A DNA stretch of 61,895 nt from F1-60-MAGs027 sp044344715 (GTDB lineage: Bacteria > Actinomycetota > Acidimicrobiia > Acidimicrobiales > Ilumatobacteraceae), in the NCBI GenBank assembly GCA_044344715.1, contig JBIJCI010000003.1, forward strand, positions 1-61,895. Reading direction: 5' to 3'. Below the pieces are notes generated by a model, which had not been told where the DNA came from, ran no database searches, and worked only from the letters and a program-made list of their open reading frames with translations. Below, piece after piece: positions 24,417-32,778 of the stretch (within the stretch, counting starts at the first letter, position 1; the number at the start of each line of letters is the position of its first letter). The translations under genes were made by a program, and so were the position numbers.

Positions 24417-24473
24417 ATGACGAATTCCCGCCCTTCGCACCGCCCCCGCACCAGCGTCAGGCGGCACCCGTGA
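24417..24473 (+). CDS. 18-codon leader ORF overlapping gyrB start
   Basis: ATG 24417 is preceded by AAGGAGA (24404-24410) at good spacing and encodes MTNSRPSHRPRTSVRRHP, an Arg/Pro-rich peptide. Its stop TGA (24471-24473) overlaps the gyrB GTG (24470) as GTGA. The gyrB start has only a weak AGGCGG of its own, so gyrB may depend on reinitiation. A -10-like TAGAAT (24398-24403) sits so close that the Shine-Dalgarno may be partly outside the mRNA; this is unresolved. Confidence 0.45.
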   Translation: MTNSRPSHRPRTSVRRHP

Positions 24474-26443
24474 GTGCCTCCGACGACGCCACCAAGGGCG
24501 CCACCCGGAAAGGCTCGTCCAGCTACGGGGCCAAGGACATCCAGGTGCTCGAGGGGCTAGACCCCGTACGTCGCCGCCCGGGCATGTACATCGGCTCCAC
24601 CGGCCTCGCCGGACTCCACCACCTCATCTGGGAGGTGGTCGACAACTCCGTCGACGAGGCAATGGCCGGGTTCTGCAACAAGATCGTCGTCACACTGCAC
24701 CCCGACGGGTCGTGCGAGGTCGTCGACAACGGCCGTGGAATCCCCGTCGACCCGTACCCCTCCGGGCCCCACAAGGGCAAGAGTGCGCTCGAGGTGGTGC
24801 TGACGGTGCTGCACGCCGGAGGCAAGTTCGGCGGTGACGGGTACAAGGTGTCGGGCGGACTGCACGGCGTCGGTGTGAGCGTGGTGAACGCCTTGTCGGA
24901 GCGTGTGGTGGCCGAGGTGCACCGTGACGGCACGCACTACCGCCAGGAATTCGTCGACGGCGGCAAACCGAAGGGCAAGTTGCAGAAGGTCGGGGCTTCA
25001 CCCGAGAAGTCGGCGCGCGGAACGTCGATCCGCTTCTGGCCCGACCCAACGATCTTCACGGCCGAGGGCGTCGAGTTCGTCGCCCGTACCGTCACCGAGC
25101 GGTTGCAGACCATCGCGTTCCTCAACAAGAGCCTCGAGGTGGTGTTCGTCGACGCCCGCGGCGACAAGAAGCAGAAGGTCACCTACCAGTACAAGGGCGG
25201 CATCGTCGATTTCGTGAAGCACCTCAACCAGTCACGCGAGGCGTTGTTCACCAAGGTGGCGCACTACGAGGCGGCCGAGGACGACCAGACGGTCGACGTC
25301 GCGCTGCAGTGGAACACGGGGTACTACGAGGGCATCTACGGTTACGCCAACGGCATCTCGACGGTCGAGGGCGGCATGCACGTCGAGGGTTTCAAGACCG
25401 CGCTCACCTCGGTGCTCAACAAGTACGCCCGCACGTCCGGTGGTCTCAAGGAAAAGGACGAGAACCTGCTCGGCGAGGACATCCGCGAGGGGCTGACCGC
25501 CGTCGTGTCCGTGAAGCTGCGCGAGCCGCAGTTCGAGGGCCAGACCAAGGCGAAGTTGGGCAACGTCTCCATGCGTTCGTTCGTCCAGAAGGAAACCAAC
25601 GCCAGGTTGGAGGAGTGGTTCCAGGAGAACCCCACCGAGGCCAACCGCGTGGTGAAGAAGGCCGTTGCCGCCGCACAGGCCCGCATCGCAGCAAAGAACG
25701 CCCGCAACGCCATCCGTCGCAAGACCGCCCTCTCCGGTGCGGGGATGCCCGACAAGCTGAAGGACTGCACGGCCGGCGACCCGGCGGAGAGCGAACTGTT
25801 CATCGTCGAGGGCGACTCCGCCGGCGGTACCGCCGTCGACGCCCGCGATCCCCGGACGCAGGCGATCCTGCCCATCCGCGGCAAGATCCTCAACGTCGAA
25901 CGGGCCCGGCTCGACAAGATGCTGAAGAACAACGAAATCCAGGCCCTCATCACGGCCATCGGCGGCGGTGTCGGCAACGACGAGTTCAACGTCGAGAAGG
26001 CCCGCTACCACAAGGTGATCATCCTCGCCGACGCCGACGTGGACGGAAGCCACATCCGCACGCTCCTCCTCACGTTCTTCTACCGACAGATGCGCCCGAT
26101 GGTCGAGAGCGGGTTCATCTACATCGCCCAACCACCGTTGTATTCCACCGAGGTCGGCAAGGAGAAGGTGTACCTGAAGGACGATGCCGCCAAGGCGGTG
26201 TTCCTGAAGGAGCACGCCAACCACAAGAAGGAGTTCCAGCGCCTGAAGGGCCTCGGCGAGATGGACTGGCAGGAACTGAAGGGAACCACGATGGATGCGG
26301 CGACACGCACGCTCCTGCAGATCACCGTCGACGAGGCAGCGGAGGCCGAGCACATCATGAGCGTGCTCATGGGTGACGACGTCGAGATGCGCAAGGAATT
26401 CATCACCACCAACGCGCGCGACGTGCGCAACCTGGACTTCTAG
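24470..26443 (+). CDS. gyrB: DNA gyrase subunit B
   Basis: 657 residues: GHKL ATPase domain (EVVDNSVDEAMAG, VVDNGRGIPVD, GGLHGVGVSVVNAL), transducer, and TOPRIM domain (EGDSAGG and DADVDGSHIRTLLL). With GyrA it introduces negative supercoils. GTG 24470 matches the family length; residues 1-20 are a variable Ser/Thr/Lys-rich lead before YGAKDIQVLEGLDPVRRRPGM. It is followed 8 nt later by gyrA. Confidence 0.98.
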   Translation: MSASDDATKGATRKGSSSYGAKDIQVLEGLDPVRRRPGMYIGSTGLAGLHHLIWEVVDNSVDEAMAGFCNKIVVTLHPDGSCEVVDNGRGIPVDPYPSGPHKGKSALEVVLTVLHAGGKFGGDGYKVSGGLHGVGVSVVNALSERVVAEVHRDGTHYRQEFVDGGKPKGKLQKVGASPEKSARGTSIRFWPDPTIFTAEGVEFVARTVTERLQTIAFLNKSLEVVFVDARGDKKQKVTYQYKGGIVDFVKHLNQSREALFTKVAHYEAAEDDQTVDVALQWNTGYYEGIYGYANGISTVEGGMHVEGFKTALTSVLNKYARTSGGLKEKDENLLGEDIREGLTAVVSVKLREPQFEGQTKAKLGNVSMRSFVQKETNARLEEWFQENPTEANRVVKKAVAAAQARIAAKNARNAIRRKTALSGAGMPDKLKDCTAGDPAESELFIVEGDSAGGTAVDARDPRTQAILPIRGKILNVERARLDKMLKNNEIQALITAIGGGVGNDEFNVEKARYHKVIILADADVDGSHIRTLLLTFFYRQMRPMVESGFIYIAQPPLYSTEVGKEKVYLKDDAAKAVFLKEHANHKKEFQRLKGLGEMDWQELKGTTMDAATRTLLQITVDEAAEAEHIMSVLMGDDVEMRKEFITTNARDVRNLDF

Positions 26444-26451
26444 GAGCAACC

Positions 26452-28968
26452 ATGGCAAAGAAGCGAACGGCTCCCAAGGCCAAGTCGGGCGGCCGCAAGT
26501 CCGGTGCCGGTGACGGCAACGGCTCGTCGCAGTTGCCGTTGTCCGGTGGTGACTCGGTGCAGCCGATCCAGCTGCAAGAGGAGATGGAGCGCTCGTTCCT
26601 CGACTACGCGATCTCCACGATCATGTCGCGCGCCCTGCCCGACGTGCGCGACGGTCTGAAGCCGGTGCACCGTCGGATCATCTGGGACATGGACCAACAG
26701 GGTTTCCGACCCGATCGTCCGTACGTGAAGTGCGCGCGCGTCACCGGCGACACGATGGCCCGCTACCACCCGCACGGTGACGGGGCGATCTACGACGCCT
26801 TGGTGCGCATGGCGCAGCCGTTCTCACTGCGTCATCCGCTCATCGACTTCCATGGCAACTACGGTTCGCCCGACTTCGGTCCGGCCGCTAGTCGCTACAC
26901 CGAGGCTCGTCTGCACCCGCTCGCCATGCAGCTCCTCGCGGACATCGAGGAGAACACCGTCGATTTGATGCCGAACTACGACGGCACCACCGAGGAACCG
27001 ACGGTGCTGCCGGCGCGGTTCCCCAACCTGCTCGTCAACGGCTCGCAGGGCATCGCGGTGGGTATGGCCACCTCGATCCCACCGCACAACCTCGGCGAGG
27101 TCGTCGATGCAACCCTGCACCTGGTCGACAACCCGGACGCCACCGTGAAGGACCTGATGAAGTTCGTGAAGGGTCCGGACTTCCCGACGGGCGGCTTGAT
27201 CCTCGGTCGCGACGGCATCACCGAGGCCTACAAGACCGGTCGGGGCAGCATCAAGATGCGCGCCAAGTTGTCGATCGAGGATGGCCAGCGCGGCCAGATG
27301 CGCATCGTCGTGACGGAGCTCCCGTACCAGGCGAGTTGTTCGGCCATCGCCGCGCGGATCCAGGAGCTCGTCGACAACGACGGGCTGGACGGCATCGCCG
27401 ACGTGAACGACAATTCCGCCGGCGGCACCACCAACCTCATCATCACCCTGAAACGAGGTGCCAACGCCAACGTCGTGATGAACAACCTGTTCAAGAACAC
27501 GCAGTTGCAGACCCAGTTCCCGGTGAACATGGTGGCCCTCGTCGACGGGGTGCCGCGCACGCTCAACCTCCGCGACGCGATCGCCGGTTACGTCAGCCAC
27601 CAGGTCGAGGTCATCACCCGACGCAGCCAGTTCCGCCTCGACAAAGCGCGGGACCGCAACCACATCCTCGAGGGGCGTCTCAAGGCGCTCAACGTGATCG
27701 ACGAGGTGATCAAGGTCATCCGTGCCAGCGAGGACGCCAACGCCGCAAAGGAGGCGTTGATGGCCAAGAAGTTCGGGTTCAGCGAGCGCCAGGCGATCGA
27801 CATCCTCGACATGCAGTTGCGCCAGCTCACCCGGCTGTCGCGTATCGACCTGGAGAAGGAGCAGAAGGAGATCCGCGAGCGGATCAAGGAACTCACGGCG
27901 ATCCTCGAGGACGACAGGAAGTTGCGGGCGGTGATCTCCGCCGAACTCACGAAGGTCAGGGAGACCTTCGCGACGCCGCGCGTGTGCCAGATCGCCGCCG
28001 ACGCCGGCGAGATGGGAGTGGAGGACCTCGTCGAGAACAAGGAACTCGTCATCGTGATGACGCAGGAGCAGTACGTGAAGGCGGTTTCCGCCGACTCGTT
28101 CCGCACGCAGGGCCGCGGGGGCCGCGGGGTGAGCGGAGCGCGGATGAAGAGCGACGACATCGTTCGGCACGTGATCTTCACCACCGCCCACGCCTACCTG
28201 CTGTTCTTCAGTAACCGTGGCCGCGTCTACCGGTTGCGCGCCCTCGACGTCCCCGAGCGGGAGCGCACCGCCAAGGGCATCCCGATCGTCAACCTGTTGC
28301 CGTTGCAGTCGGGGGAGACCATCCAGGCCATCATCGACACCCGCGAGTTCCCCGGCGAGCGCTACCTCTTCTTCGCAACCAGGCAGGGCCAGGTGAAGAA
28401 GACCAAGTTCGACGAGTACGACTCGAGTCGGCGTGACGGTTTGATCGCACTCAAGCTGCGACCGAAGGACGAGCTCGTGCGGGTCATCGAGACCAACGGC
28501 ACCAACGACGTGTTCATGGTCAGTCGCGGTGGCCAGACGATCCGCTTCGGTGAGAAGCAGGTTCGACCGATGGGTCGGTCGGCGGCCGGGGTTCGCGGTA
28601 TGACGCTGCGCGGCTCCGACGAGGTCGTGTCGATCGACGTCGCGCGCGATGATGCATCGATCCTGCTCGTCACCGAGTCGGGGTACGGCAAGCGGACGCG
28701 GATCAACGACTTCGCCCGCAAGGGTCGTGGTGGGATCGGCATGATCGGCATCAAGCTCACCGGCAAGAAGGGTCGGGTCGTCGCCGCCTTCATGGTCGGA
28801 CTCGAGGACGAGATCGTCGTCGTCTCCTCGGGTGGTACGACCATCCGTATGCCGGTTCGCGAGATCTCGAGCCAGGGTCGCGCCGCGACCGGTGTGCGCA
28901 TCATGACGCTCGAGGCCGGGCAGGTGGTTGCCTCCGTTGCCCCGATCATCGCCGGTGACGATCAATAG
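26452..28968 (+). CDS. gyrA: DNA gyrase subunit A
   Basis: 838 residues: winged-helix domain with the catalytic Tyr in ASRYTEARL, tower and coiled coil, then a C-terminal beta-pinwheel whose GyrA box reads QGRGGRG. A basic Lys/Gly N-terminal tail (about 1-35) is added. The quinolone region reads HPHGDGAIYD, with Gly111 where E. coli has Ser83 and M. tuberculosis Ala90; Asp115 is kept. TAGGAG precedes the ATG. No intein. Overlaps the next gene by 14 nt. Confidence 0.98.
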   Translation: MAKKRTAPKAKSGGRKSGAGDGNGSSQLPLSGGDSVQPIQLQEEMERSFLDYAISTIMSRALPDVRDGLKPVHRRIIWDMDQQGFRPDRPYVKCARVTGDTMARYHPHGDGAIYDALVRMAQPFSLRHPLIDFHGNYGSPDFGPAASRYTEARLHPLAMQLLADIEENTVDLMPNYDGTTEEPTVLPARFPNLLVNGSQGIAVGMATSIPPHNLGEVVDATLHLVDNPDATVKDLMKFVKGPDFPTGGLILGRDGITEAYKTGRGSIKMRAKLSIEDGQRGQMRIVVTELPYQASCSAIAARIQELVDNDGLDGIADVNDNSAGGTTNLIITLKRGANANVVMNNLFKNTQLQTQFPVNMVALVDGVPRTLNLRDAIAGYVSHQVEVITRRSQFRLDKARDRNHILEGRLKALNVIDEVIKVIRASEDANAAKEALMAKKFGFSERQAIDILDMQLRQLTRLSRIDLEKEQKEIRERIKELTAILEDDRKLRAVISAELTKVRETFATPRVCQIAADAGEMGVEDLVENKELVIVMTQEQYVKAVSADSFRTQGRGGRGVSGARMKSDDIVRHVIFTTAHAYLLFFSNRGRVYRLRALDVPERERTAKGIPIVNLLPLQSGETIQAIIDTREFPGERYLFFATRQGQVKKTKFDEYDSSRRDGLIALKLRPKDELVRVIETNGTNDVFMVSRGGQTIRFGEKQVRPMGRSAAGVRGMTLRGSDEVVSIDVARDDASILLVTESGYGKRTRINDFARKGRGGIGMIGIKLTGKKGRVVAAFMVGLEDEIVVVSSGGTTIRMPVREISSQGRAATGVRIMTLEAGQVVASVAPIIAGDDQ

Positions 28969-29293
28969 TCGTCGCCCGCGCCGACGCAACGACTGCGGAG
29001 CAGTGACACCGGCGCTCGTTGCGGTGCTGGTCACGTTCTCGTTGCTCGTGACCGGTCTCGGCGAGCTCGCAAGGTCGCAGCGAAGTGCTGCGCGCCTCGT
29101 CACCGCCGCCGAGGCGATGGCCATCGCCGCCGCTTCCGGCGGGGACGTAGGGGCCCTCGCCACGCACTACGTCGTGGATCGGTTCGAGGTCGACGTCGAC
29201 GGGGCGAGTATCACCGTGCGGGTGTGGAGCAACGGTAGGTTCGCGACGGCGACGGCGCAGGACCATCGTCGTACACTTGGGCGAGCCGAATGA
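28955..29293 (+). CDS. TadE-like small secreted/pilus-associated membrane protein
   Basis: 112 residues: basic N-terminus RRPRRRND, then GAVTPALVAVLVTFSLLVTG as one membrane helix, then ARSQRSAARLVTAAEAMAIAAASGG and a small C-terminal domain. This is the TadE/Rv3654c-like outline of pseudopilin-related proteins found near Tad secretion genes. GTG 28955 overlaps the end of gyrA by 14 nt; GTG 29003 is possible but would remove the basic segment. ATGA links it to the DUF3566 gene. No other Tad genes are in the window. Confidence 0.55.
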   Translation: MTINSRRPRRRNDCGAVTPALVAVLVTFSLLVTGLGELARSQRSAARLVTAAEAMAIAAASGGDVGALATHYVVDRFEVDVDGASITVRVWSNGRFATATAQDHRRTLGRAE

Positions 29294-29721
29294 GTGCCAC
29301 CAGCAAACCGTCTCGCGGCCCACGAGCCCCCGAACGGCCGCGGATGCGGCGCGTCACCCGGGTGGTTCGCGACGTCGACGTCTGGAGCGTCTTCAAGGTT
29401 GGGCTCGTCCTGCACCTCGTGTTGTTCATCATCGCGCTCGTGGCGGCGATCCTCGTATGGGGTGTCGCCACATCGACCGGCACGATCGACAACGTCGAGA
29501 GCTTCTTTGAGTCCTTCGGGTGGGAGAGGTTCTCCTTCGACGGCGCCTCGCTATTCGGCAACTTCCTCGTATTCGGGCTGCTCGCCGCCCTCCTCGGCAC
29601 CGCCGTCTGGGTGATCGGTGCGGTCATGTTCAACCTGATCACCGAGCTCGTTGGTGGCGTGCGCGTGACCGTGCTGGAGGAAGAGGTCGTCCTCGGTTCG
29701 GTGTACGACGACACCCCGTAG
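29290..29721 (+). CDS. DUF3566 membrane protein
   Basis: 143 residues: basic cytoplasmic N-terminus with RRVTRVVRDVDVWSVFKVG, two membrane helices (about 38-62 and 88-118), and a short acidic tail. DUF3566 (Rv0007 family) regularly follows gyrA in Actinobacteria; function is unknown, possibly envelope or division related. The ATG overlaps the preceding stop (ATGA). tRNA-Ile follows after 17 nt. Confidence 0.87.
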   Translation: MSATSKPSRGPRAPERPRMRRVTRVVRDVDVWSVFKVGLVLHLVLFIIALVAAILVWGVATSTGTIDNVESFFESFGWERFSFDGASLFGNFLVFGLLAALLGTAVWVIGAVMFNLITELVGGVRVTVLEEEVVLGSVYDDTP

Positions 29722-29738
29722 GATGGAGTTCCCCGCAC

Positions 29739-29815
29739 GGGGCTATAGCTCAGTTGGTTAGAGCGCATCCCTGATAAGGATGAGGTCGTTGGTTCGACTC
29801 CAATTAGCCCCACCA
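29739..29815 (+). tRNA. tRNA-Ile (anticodon GAT), CCA encoded
   Basis: Acceptor GGGGCTA pairs with TAGCCCC, anticodon stem CATCC/GGATG with loop CTGATAA giving GAT, T loop TTCGACT. Discriminator A (29812) then CCA at 29813-29815. Same position relative to gyrA as ileT in mycobacteria. Confidence 0.96.
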
Positions 29816-29837
29816 GAGAATCCGCCGCCCGGGGTGT

Positions 29838-31475
29838 TCAGGCGTGCAGTGGTTTGGCCAACTTCAGTCCCGCGAGCCGGTCGGGTTGCTGCAAGCCGCG
29901 CAGTGCAACGTCGAAGTCGGGGAGTGCGTAGACCTCGCCGGAGTCGGTGATCATGACGTAGCGGTCGAAGCGGGCGAGGAAGGTGCGGTCGTGACTCACC
30001 GCCACCACGGTGCCCTCGAAACCGTCGAGTGCCCGCTCCAGCGCCTCCGACGACTCGATGTCGAGGTTGTCGGTCGGCTCGTCGAGCAACAGCACATTGT
30101 GCCCCTCGATCTCCAAGCGGAGGATCTCGAGCCGTGCCTTCTGGCCGCCAGAGAGGGTTTCGAACTTCTGGCGCGCCTGGTTACGCAACCCGTACCGGGC
30201 GAGGGTCTTCATCGCCCGTTCCTCGTCGGTGATCCGGTCGTGCACGATGTCGATGCACTCGCGTCCGAGGAAGTCGGGACGGTCGTTGATCTGCGTGAAG
30301 ACGCCGACGGAGGTGCGGGGACCGAACCGAACCTCCCCGGTGGAGGGAACGAGATCACCGGACAGCACCCGTAGGAGGTGGGTCTTGCCCGTTCCGTTCG
30401 GACCGATGAGGGCGACCCGCTCGCCGTGGTGGATCTCGTCGCTGAACGGCAGGAAGAGGTCGTTGGCCGACACTCCGTTGAGCTGCGCCACGCGACGTGC
30501 GGCGTCGGCACCCCGCAGCCGGACGTAGATCTGCTGGTCGGGCACCGGCGGCGGGGGAGGCCCTGCCGCCACGAACTTCTCCCAACGCGTCTCGGCCGCG
30601 TTCGCCTTCGTGGCGTTCTTGAAGTTCTGTGCGGCTCGTTGCTTCATGATCTTCATGTGGTGGAACAACCGCCGCTCCTCCTCGTGCCACCGCTTGAGGT
30701 CGTCCCCGAGCAGTTCCTGGCGACGTTCGCGGGCCTCGGGGAACGTGGCGAACGACCCGCCGTGGACCCAGCTCCCCGAGCCCTCGACGGCAACGATCTT
30801 GTTCGCGCACCGTTCGAGCAGGGTGCGGTCGTGGCTCACCATCAGGATGGTCGAGGGACACGAACGCAGCTCGCTCTCCAGCCACTCGCGTGTCGGGATG
30901 TCGAGGTAATTGTCCGGTTCGTCGAGCAGCAGCACGTCCGCACCCGAATGCAGCAGCAGGTCGAGCACCAGGCGTTTCCGCTCGCCGCCCGAGAGCTCCG
31001 AAACGAGCCGCGTGAAGACGTCGTCGACCCGACTCTTCACGCTGCGTTGCGCCGAGGCCTGCCACTGTGATTCCAGTTCGTACCCCCCGAGGTCGCCCCA
31101 GGTCGAGAGGGCCGTTGCGTAGGCCATGCCGTCGTCGTCGCCCGCCTGCATCGCCCGTTCCGCCCGGACCAGTTCGCGGCCGGCATCACGCAGCGCGGCA
31201 GGCGCCACCTCGATCAGCATCTCCCGCAGGGTGTCGCCGGGCCGCGACATGCCGACGTCCTGCGTCATGTACAGCATCGCACCGTTGATCGAGAACTCCC
31301 CCGCATCCGCCTCGAGCTGACCGGAGAGGATCCGCAGGATGGTGCTCTTGCCGACGCCATTGGCGCCGACGATGGCGGCATGCTCGCCCGGTGCGATCCG
31401 GAAGCTGACGTCGAAGAACAACTGGTCGGCCCCGGGCGGTCCGTACTCCAACTCGCTCACGACGATGCCCGACAC
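29838..31475 (-). CDS. ABC-F family ATPase
   Basis: 545 residues with two ABC cassettes: Walker A GANGVGKST and GPNGTGKTH, signatures LSGGERKRL and LSGGQKARL, and Walker B LLLDEPDNYLDI and LLLDEPTDNLDI, joined by a basic linker (WHEEERRLFHHMKIMKQRA). No membrane segments, so an ABC-F translation factor acting at the ribosomal E site (EttA/Uup type) or a ribosome-protection factor; which one is not clear. The frame extends to 31658, but GTG 31475 (SGIVVSELEYGPPG) fits the family and follows the upstream stop by 31 nt. Confidence 0.9.
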   Translation of the reverse strand: MSGIVVSELEYGPPGADQLFFDVSFRIAPGEHAAIVGANGVGKSTILRILSGQLEADAGEFSINGAMLYMTQDVGMSRPGDTLREMLIEVAPAALRDAGRELVRAERAMQAGDDDGMAYATALSTWGDLGGYELESQWQASAQRSVKSRVDDVFTRLVSELSGGERKRLVLDLLLHSGADVLLLDEPDNYLDIPTREWLESELRSCPSTILMVSHDRTLLERCANKIVAVEGSGSWVHGGSFATFPEARERRQELLGDDLKRWHEEERRLFHHMKIMKQRAAQNFKNATKANAAETRWEKFVAAGPPPPPVPDQQIYVRLRGADAARRVAQLNGVSANDLFLPFSDEIHHGERVALIGPNGTGKTHLLRVLSGDLVPSTGEVRFGPRTSVGVFTQINDRPDFLGRECIDIVHDRITDEERAMKTLARYGLRNQARQKFETLSGGQKARLEILRLEIEGHNVLLLDEPTDNLDIESSEALERALDGFEGTVVAVSHDRTFLARFDRYVMITDSGEVYALPDFDVALRGLQQPDRLAGLKLAKPLHA

Positions 31476-31506
31476 GGTCGTCAATTCTGTCGGTCGCCGG
31501 CTTCGA

Positions 31507-32535
31507 TCAGTTGCCCTGTCGTGCGATTCGTCGTGCCACGACGTTGCCGAGCAGTCGTGGTCGGGCGTACTCCCATTCACCCGTCGTGGTGACGCTGGTC
31601 GCGCCGGTGCCCTGCTTGAAGTCGTAGACACCGCGGTTGTTGACCGCATCGGCACCACCCATGTCGTACGTCGTCACCCCGCGCGCCGCGCAGAGCTCCA
31701 TCAGCTTCCAGAAGGCGACGTACGACGCATAGGTCTTGCGACCCTCGGGTGTAGCGGCCGCGAAGGTGTCGAACGCCCGGTCGCCGAGTACCAGCGCGCC
31801 GCGCAGCGCGAGCAGGTTGCCCTCGGGGTCGTCACAGCGAACCATGATGCAGTCGTCGCCGTAGGCGTCGAGGACCGAGTCGATCCATTCCCTCGTGACG
31901 TCGTCGGAGAGGCGGTCGAGCCCCTTGAACTCGTGCATCGCCTCGTACGTCCGGCGCACGAGGTCGGGTGACGGATCGAGCCATCTCGTTGCATCCAACC
32001 CGCGCTTTTGACCGCGACGCAGGTTGTGACGCCAGTTCCTGGTGAGGTGCGACAGCCGGTCCGACTCGGGGAGGTCGGGTCGGTAGTGGAGCGTCGAGCC
32101 GCTGAGCAGGGTGCGCCGGCTCTTCGACCAGCCGTTGGCGGTCAGCGTCGAGTCGTCGTCCTCCGACGTCGGTCGATCGGGATTGATCCGGATCGTGGTG
32201 AACCGTGCTCCGACCGCGACCAGCATCGTCCGTCGGAGGGCGTCGCCACATTCCGTCAGGTCGCCGACCGGTCCGCCGGGTACCCACACGACGCAGATGC
32301 CGCGCAGGACGATGCGCACGTTCGCCTGCGCCATGGCCACGACGCGTGCATCACGGTGCGCCACCAACCGCAACGGGATCCAGCCGAACCGTCGTCGGTG
32401 TTCCGCCCAGCGGAAGCCCTGGTGCACCGAGGGGAAGGCCAGCGTGCGAAGACGTGCGTCCCACTCGTCACCCGAACCCGTGAACACCGACCATTCAGCC
32501 GTCACGGTCGTGCCCCTCGTTGACGTCGGGATCAT
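31507..32535 (-). CDS. FemAB/GNAT-type peptidoglycan aminoacyltransferase-like protein
   Basis: 342 residues made of two GNAT-like halves: the first carries HQGFRWAEHRRRFGW and VVWVPGGPVG, the second RNWRHNLRRGQKRGL, YASYVAFWKLMELC and MGGADAVNNRGVYDFKQGTG, which is the FemAB/lipid II bridge transferase signature. Such enzymes add an amino acid from aminoacyl-tRNA to peptidoglycan precursors. Start ATG 32535 is the first in frame; an internal GTG about 10 codons in is possible. It is upstream of the ABC-F gene and divergent from a 45-residue gene. Confidence 0.8.
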   Translation of the reverse strand: MIPTSTRGTTVTAEWSVFTGSGDEWDARLRTLAFPSVHQGFRWAEHRRRFGWIPLRLVAHRDARVVAMAQANVRIVLRGICVVWVPGGPVGDLTECGDALRRTMLVAVGARFTTIRINPDRPTSEDDDSTLTANGWSKSRRTLLSGSTLHYRPDLPESDRLSHLTRNWRHNLRRGQKRGLDATRWLDPSPDLVRRTYEAMHEFKGLDRLSDDVTREWIDSVLDAYGDDCIMVRCDDPEGNLLALRGALVLGDRAFDTFAAATPEGRKTYASYVAFWKLMELCAARGVTTYDMGGADAVNNRGVYDFKQGTGATSVTTTGEWEYARPRLLGNVVARRIARQGN

Positions 32536-32633
32536 GTCGGCTCATGCAGGTGCGGAACTGCATCCGCCGTACCGAATGCTAGGAGACCGGTTCGCGAACG
32601 GTTCCGTAGCCTTGGGGCCAACGGATTCCCGTC

Positions 32634-32771
32634 GTGAAACTCTTCCGCCGCCTGCTCCTCGTTCTCTCCGTGGCGACCGCCGTGGTCGGGATCATCCGGT
32701 TCGGCGGCAGCGAGAAATCGCGCGTGACCACCAAACAGGGTGGATGGCGCGGCTTCACGCCCCCCGAGTGA
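32634..32771 (+). CDS. 45-residue single-helix membrane peptide
   Basis: GTG 32634 to TGA 32771: KLFRRLLLVLSVATAVVGII forms a basic start and one membrane helix, then a polar tail ending GGWRGFTPPE. Codon positions are as G+C-rich as the neighbours. It ends 7 nt before the next ATG, so it is likely first in the operon. No family is recognised. The 98-bp gap upstream contains a palindrome GTTCGCGAAC (32590-32599). Confidence 0.55.
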   Translation: MKLFRRLLLVLSVATAVVGIIRFGGSEKSRVTTKQGGWRGFTPPE

Positions 32772-32778
32772 GACGGCG

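Noticed and set aside
2516..28968. Possible inteins in DnaB, GyrA and GyrB
   Set aside because: All three have uninterrupted family length and intact active-site blocks.
26824..29163. 779-codon minus-strand open frame opposite gyrA
   Set aside because: Antisense shadow of gyrA with Arg/Gly/Asp/His-rich sequence and no domain; gyrA is certain.
32590..32599. GTTCGCGAAC palindrome in the gap upstream of the 45-residue gene
   Set aside because: Too short and single; could be an operator but nothing else supports it.
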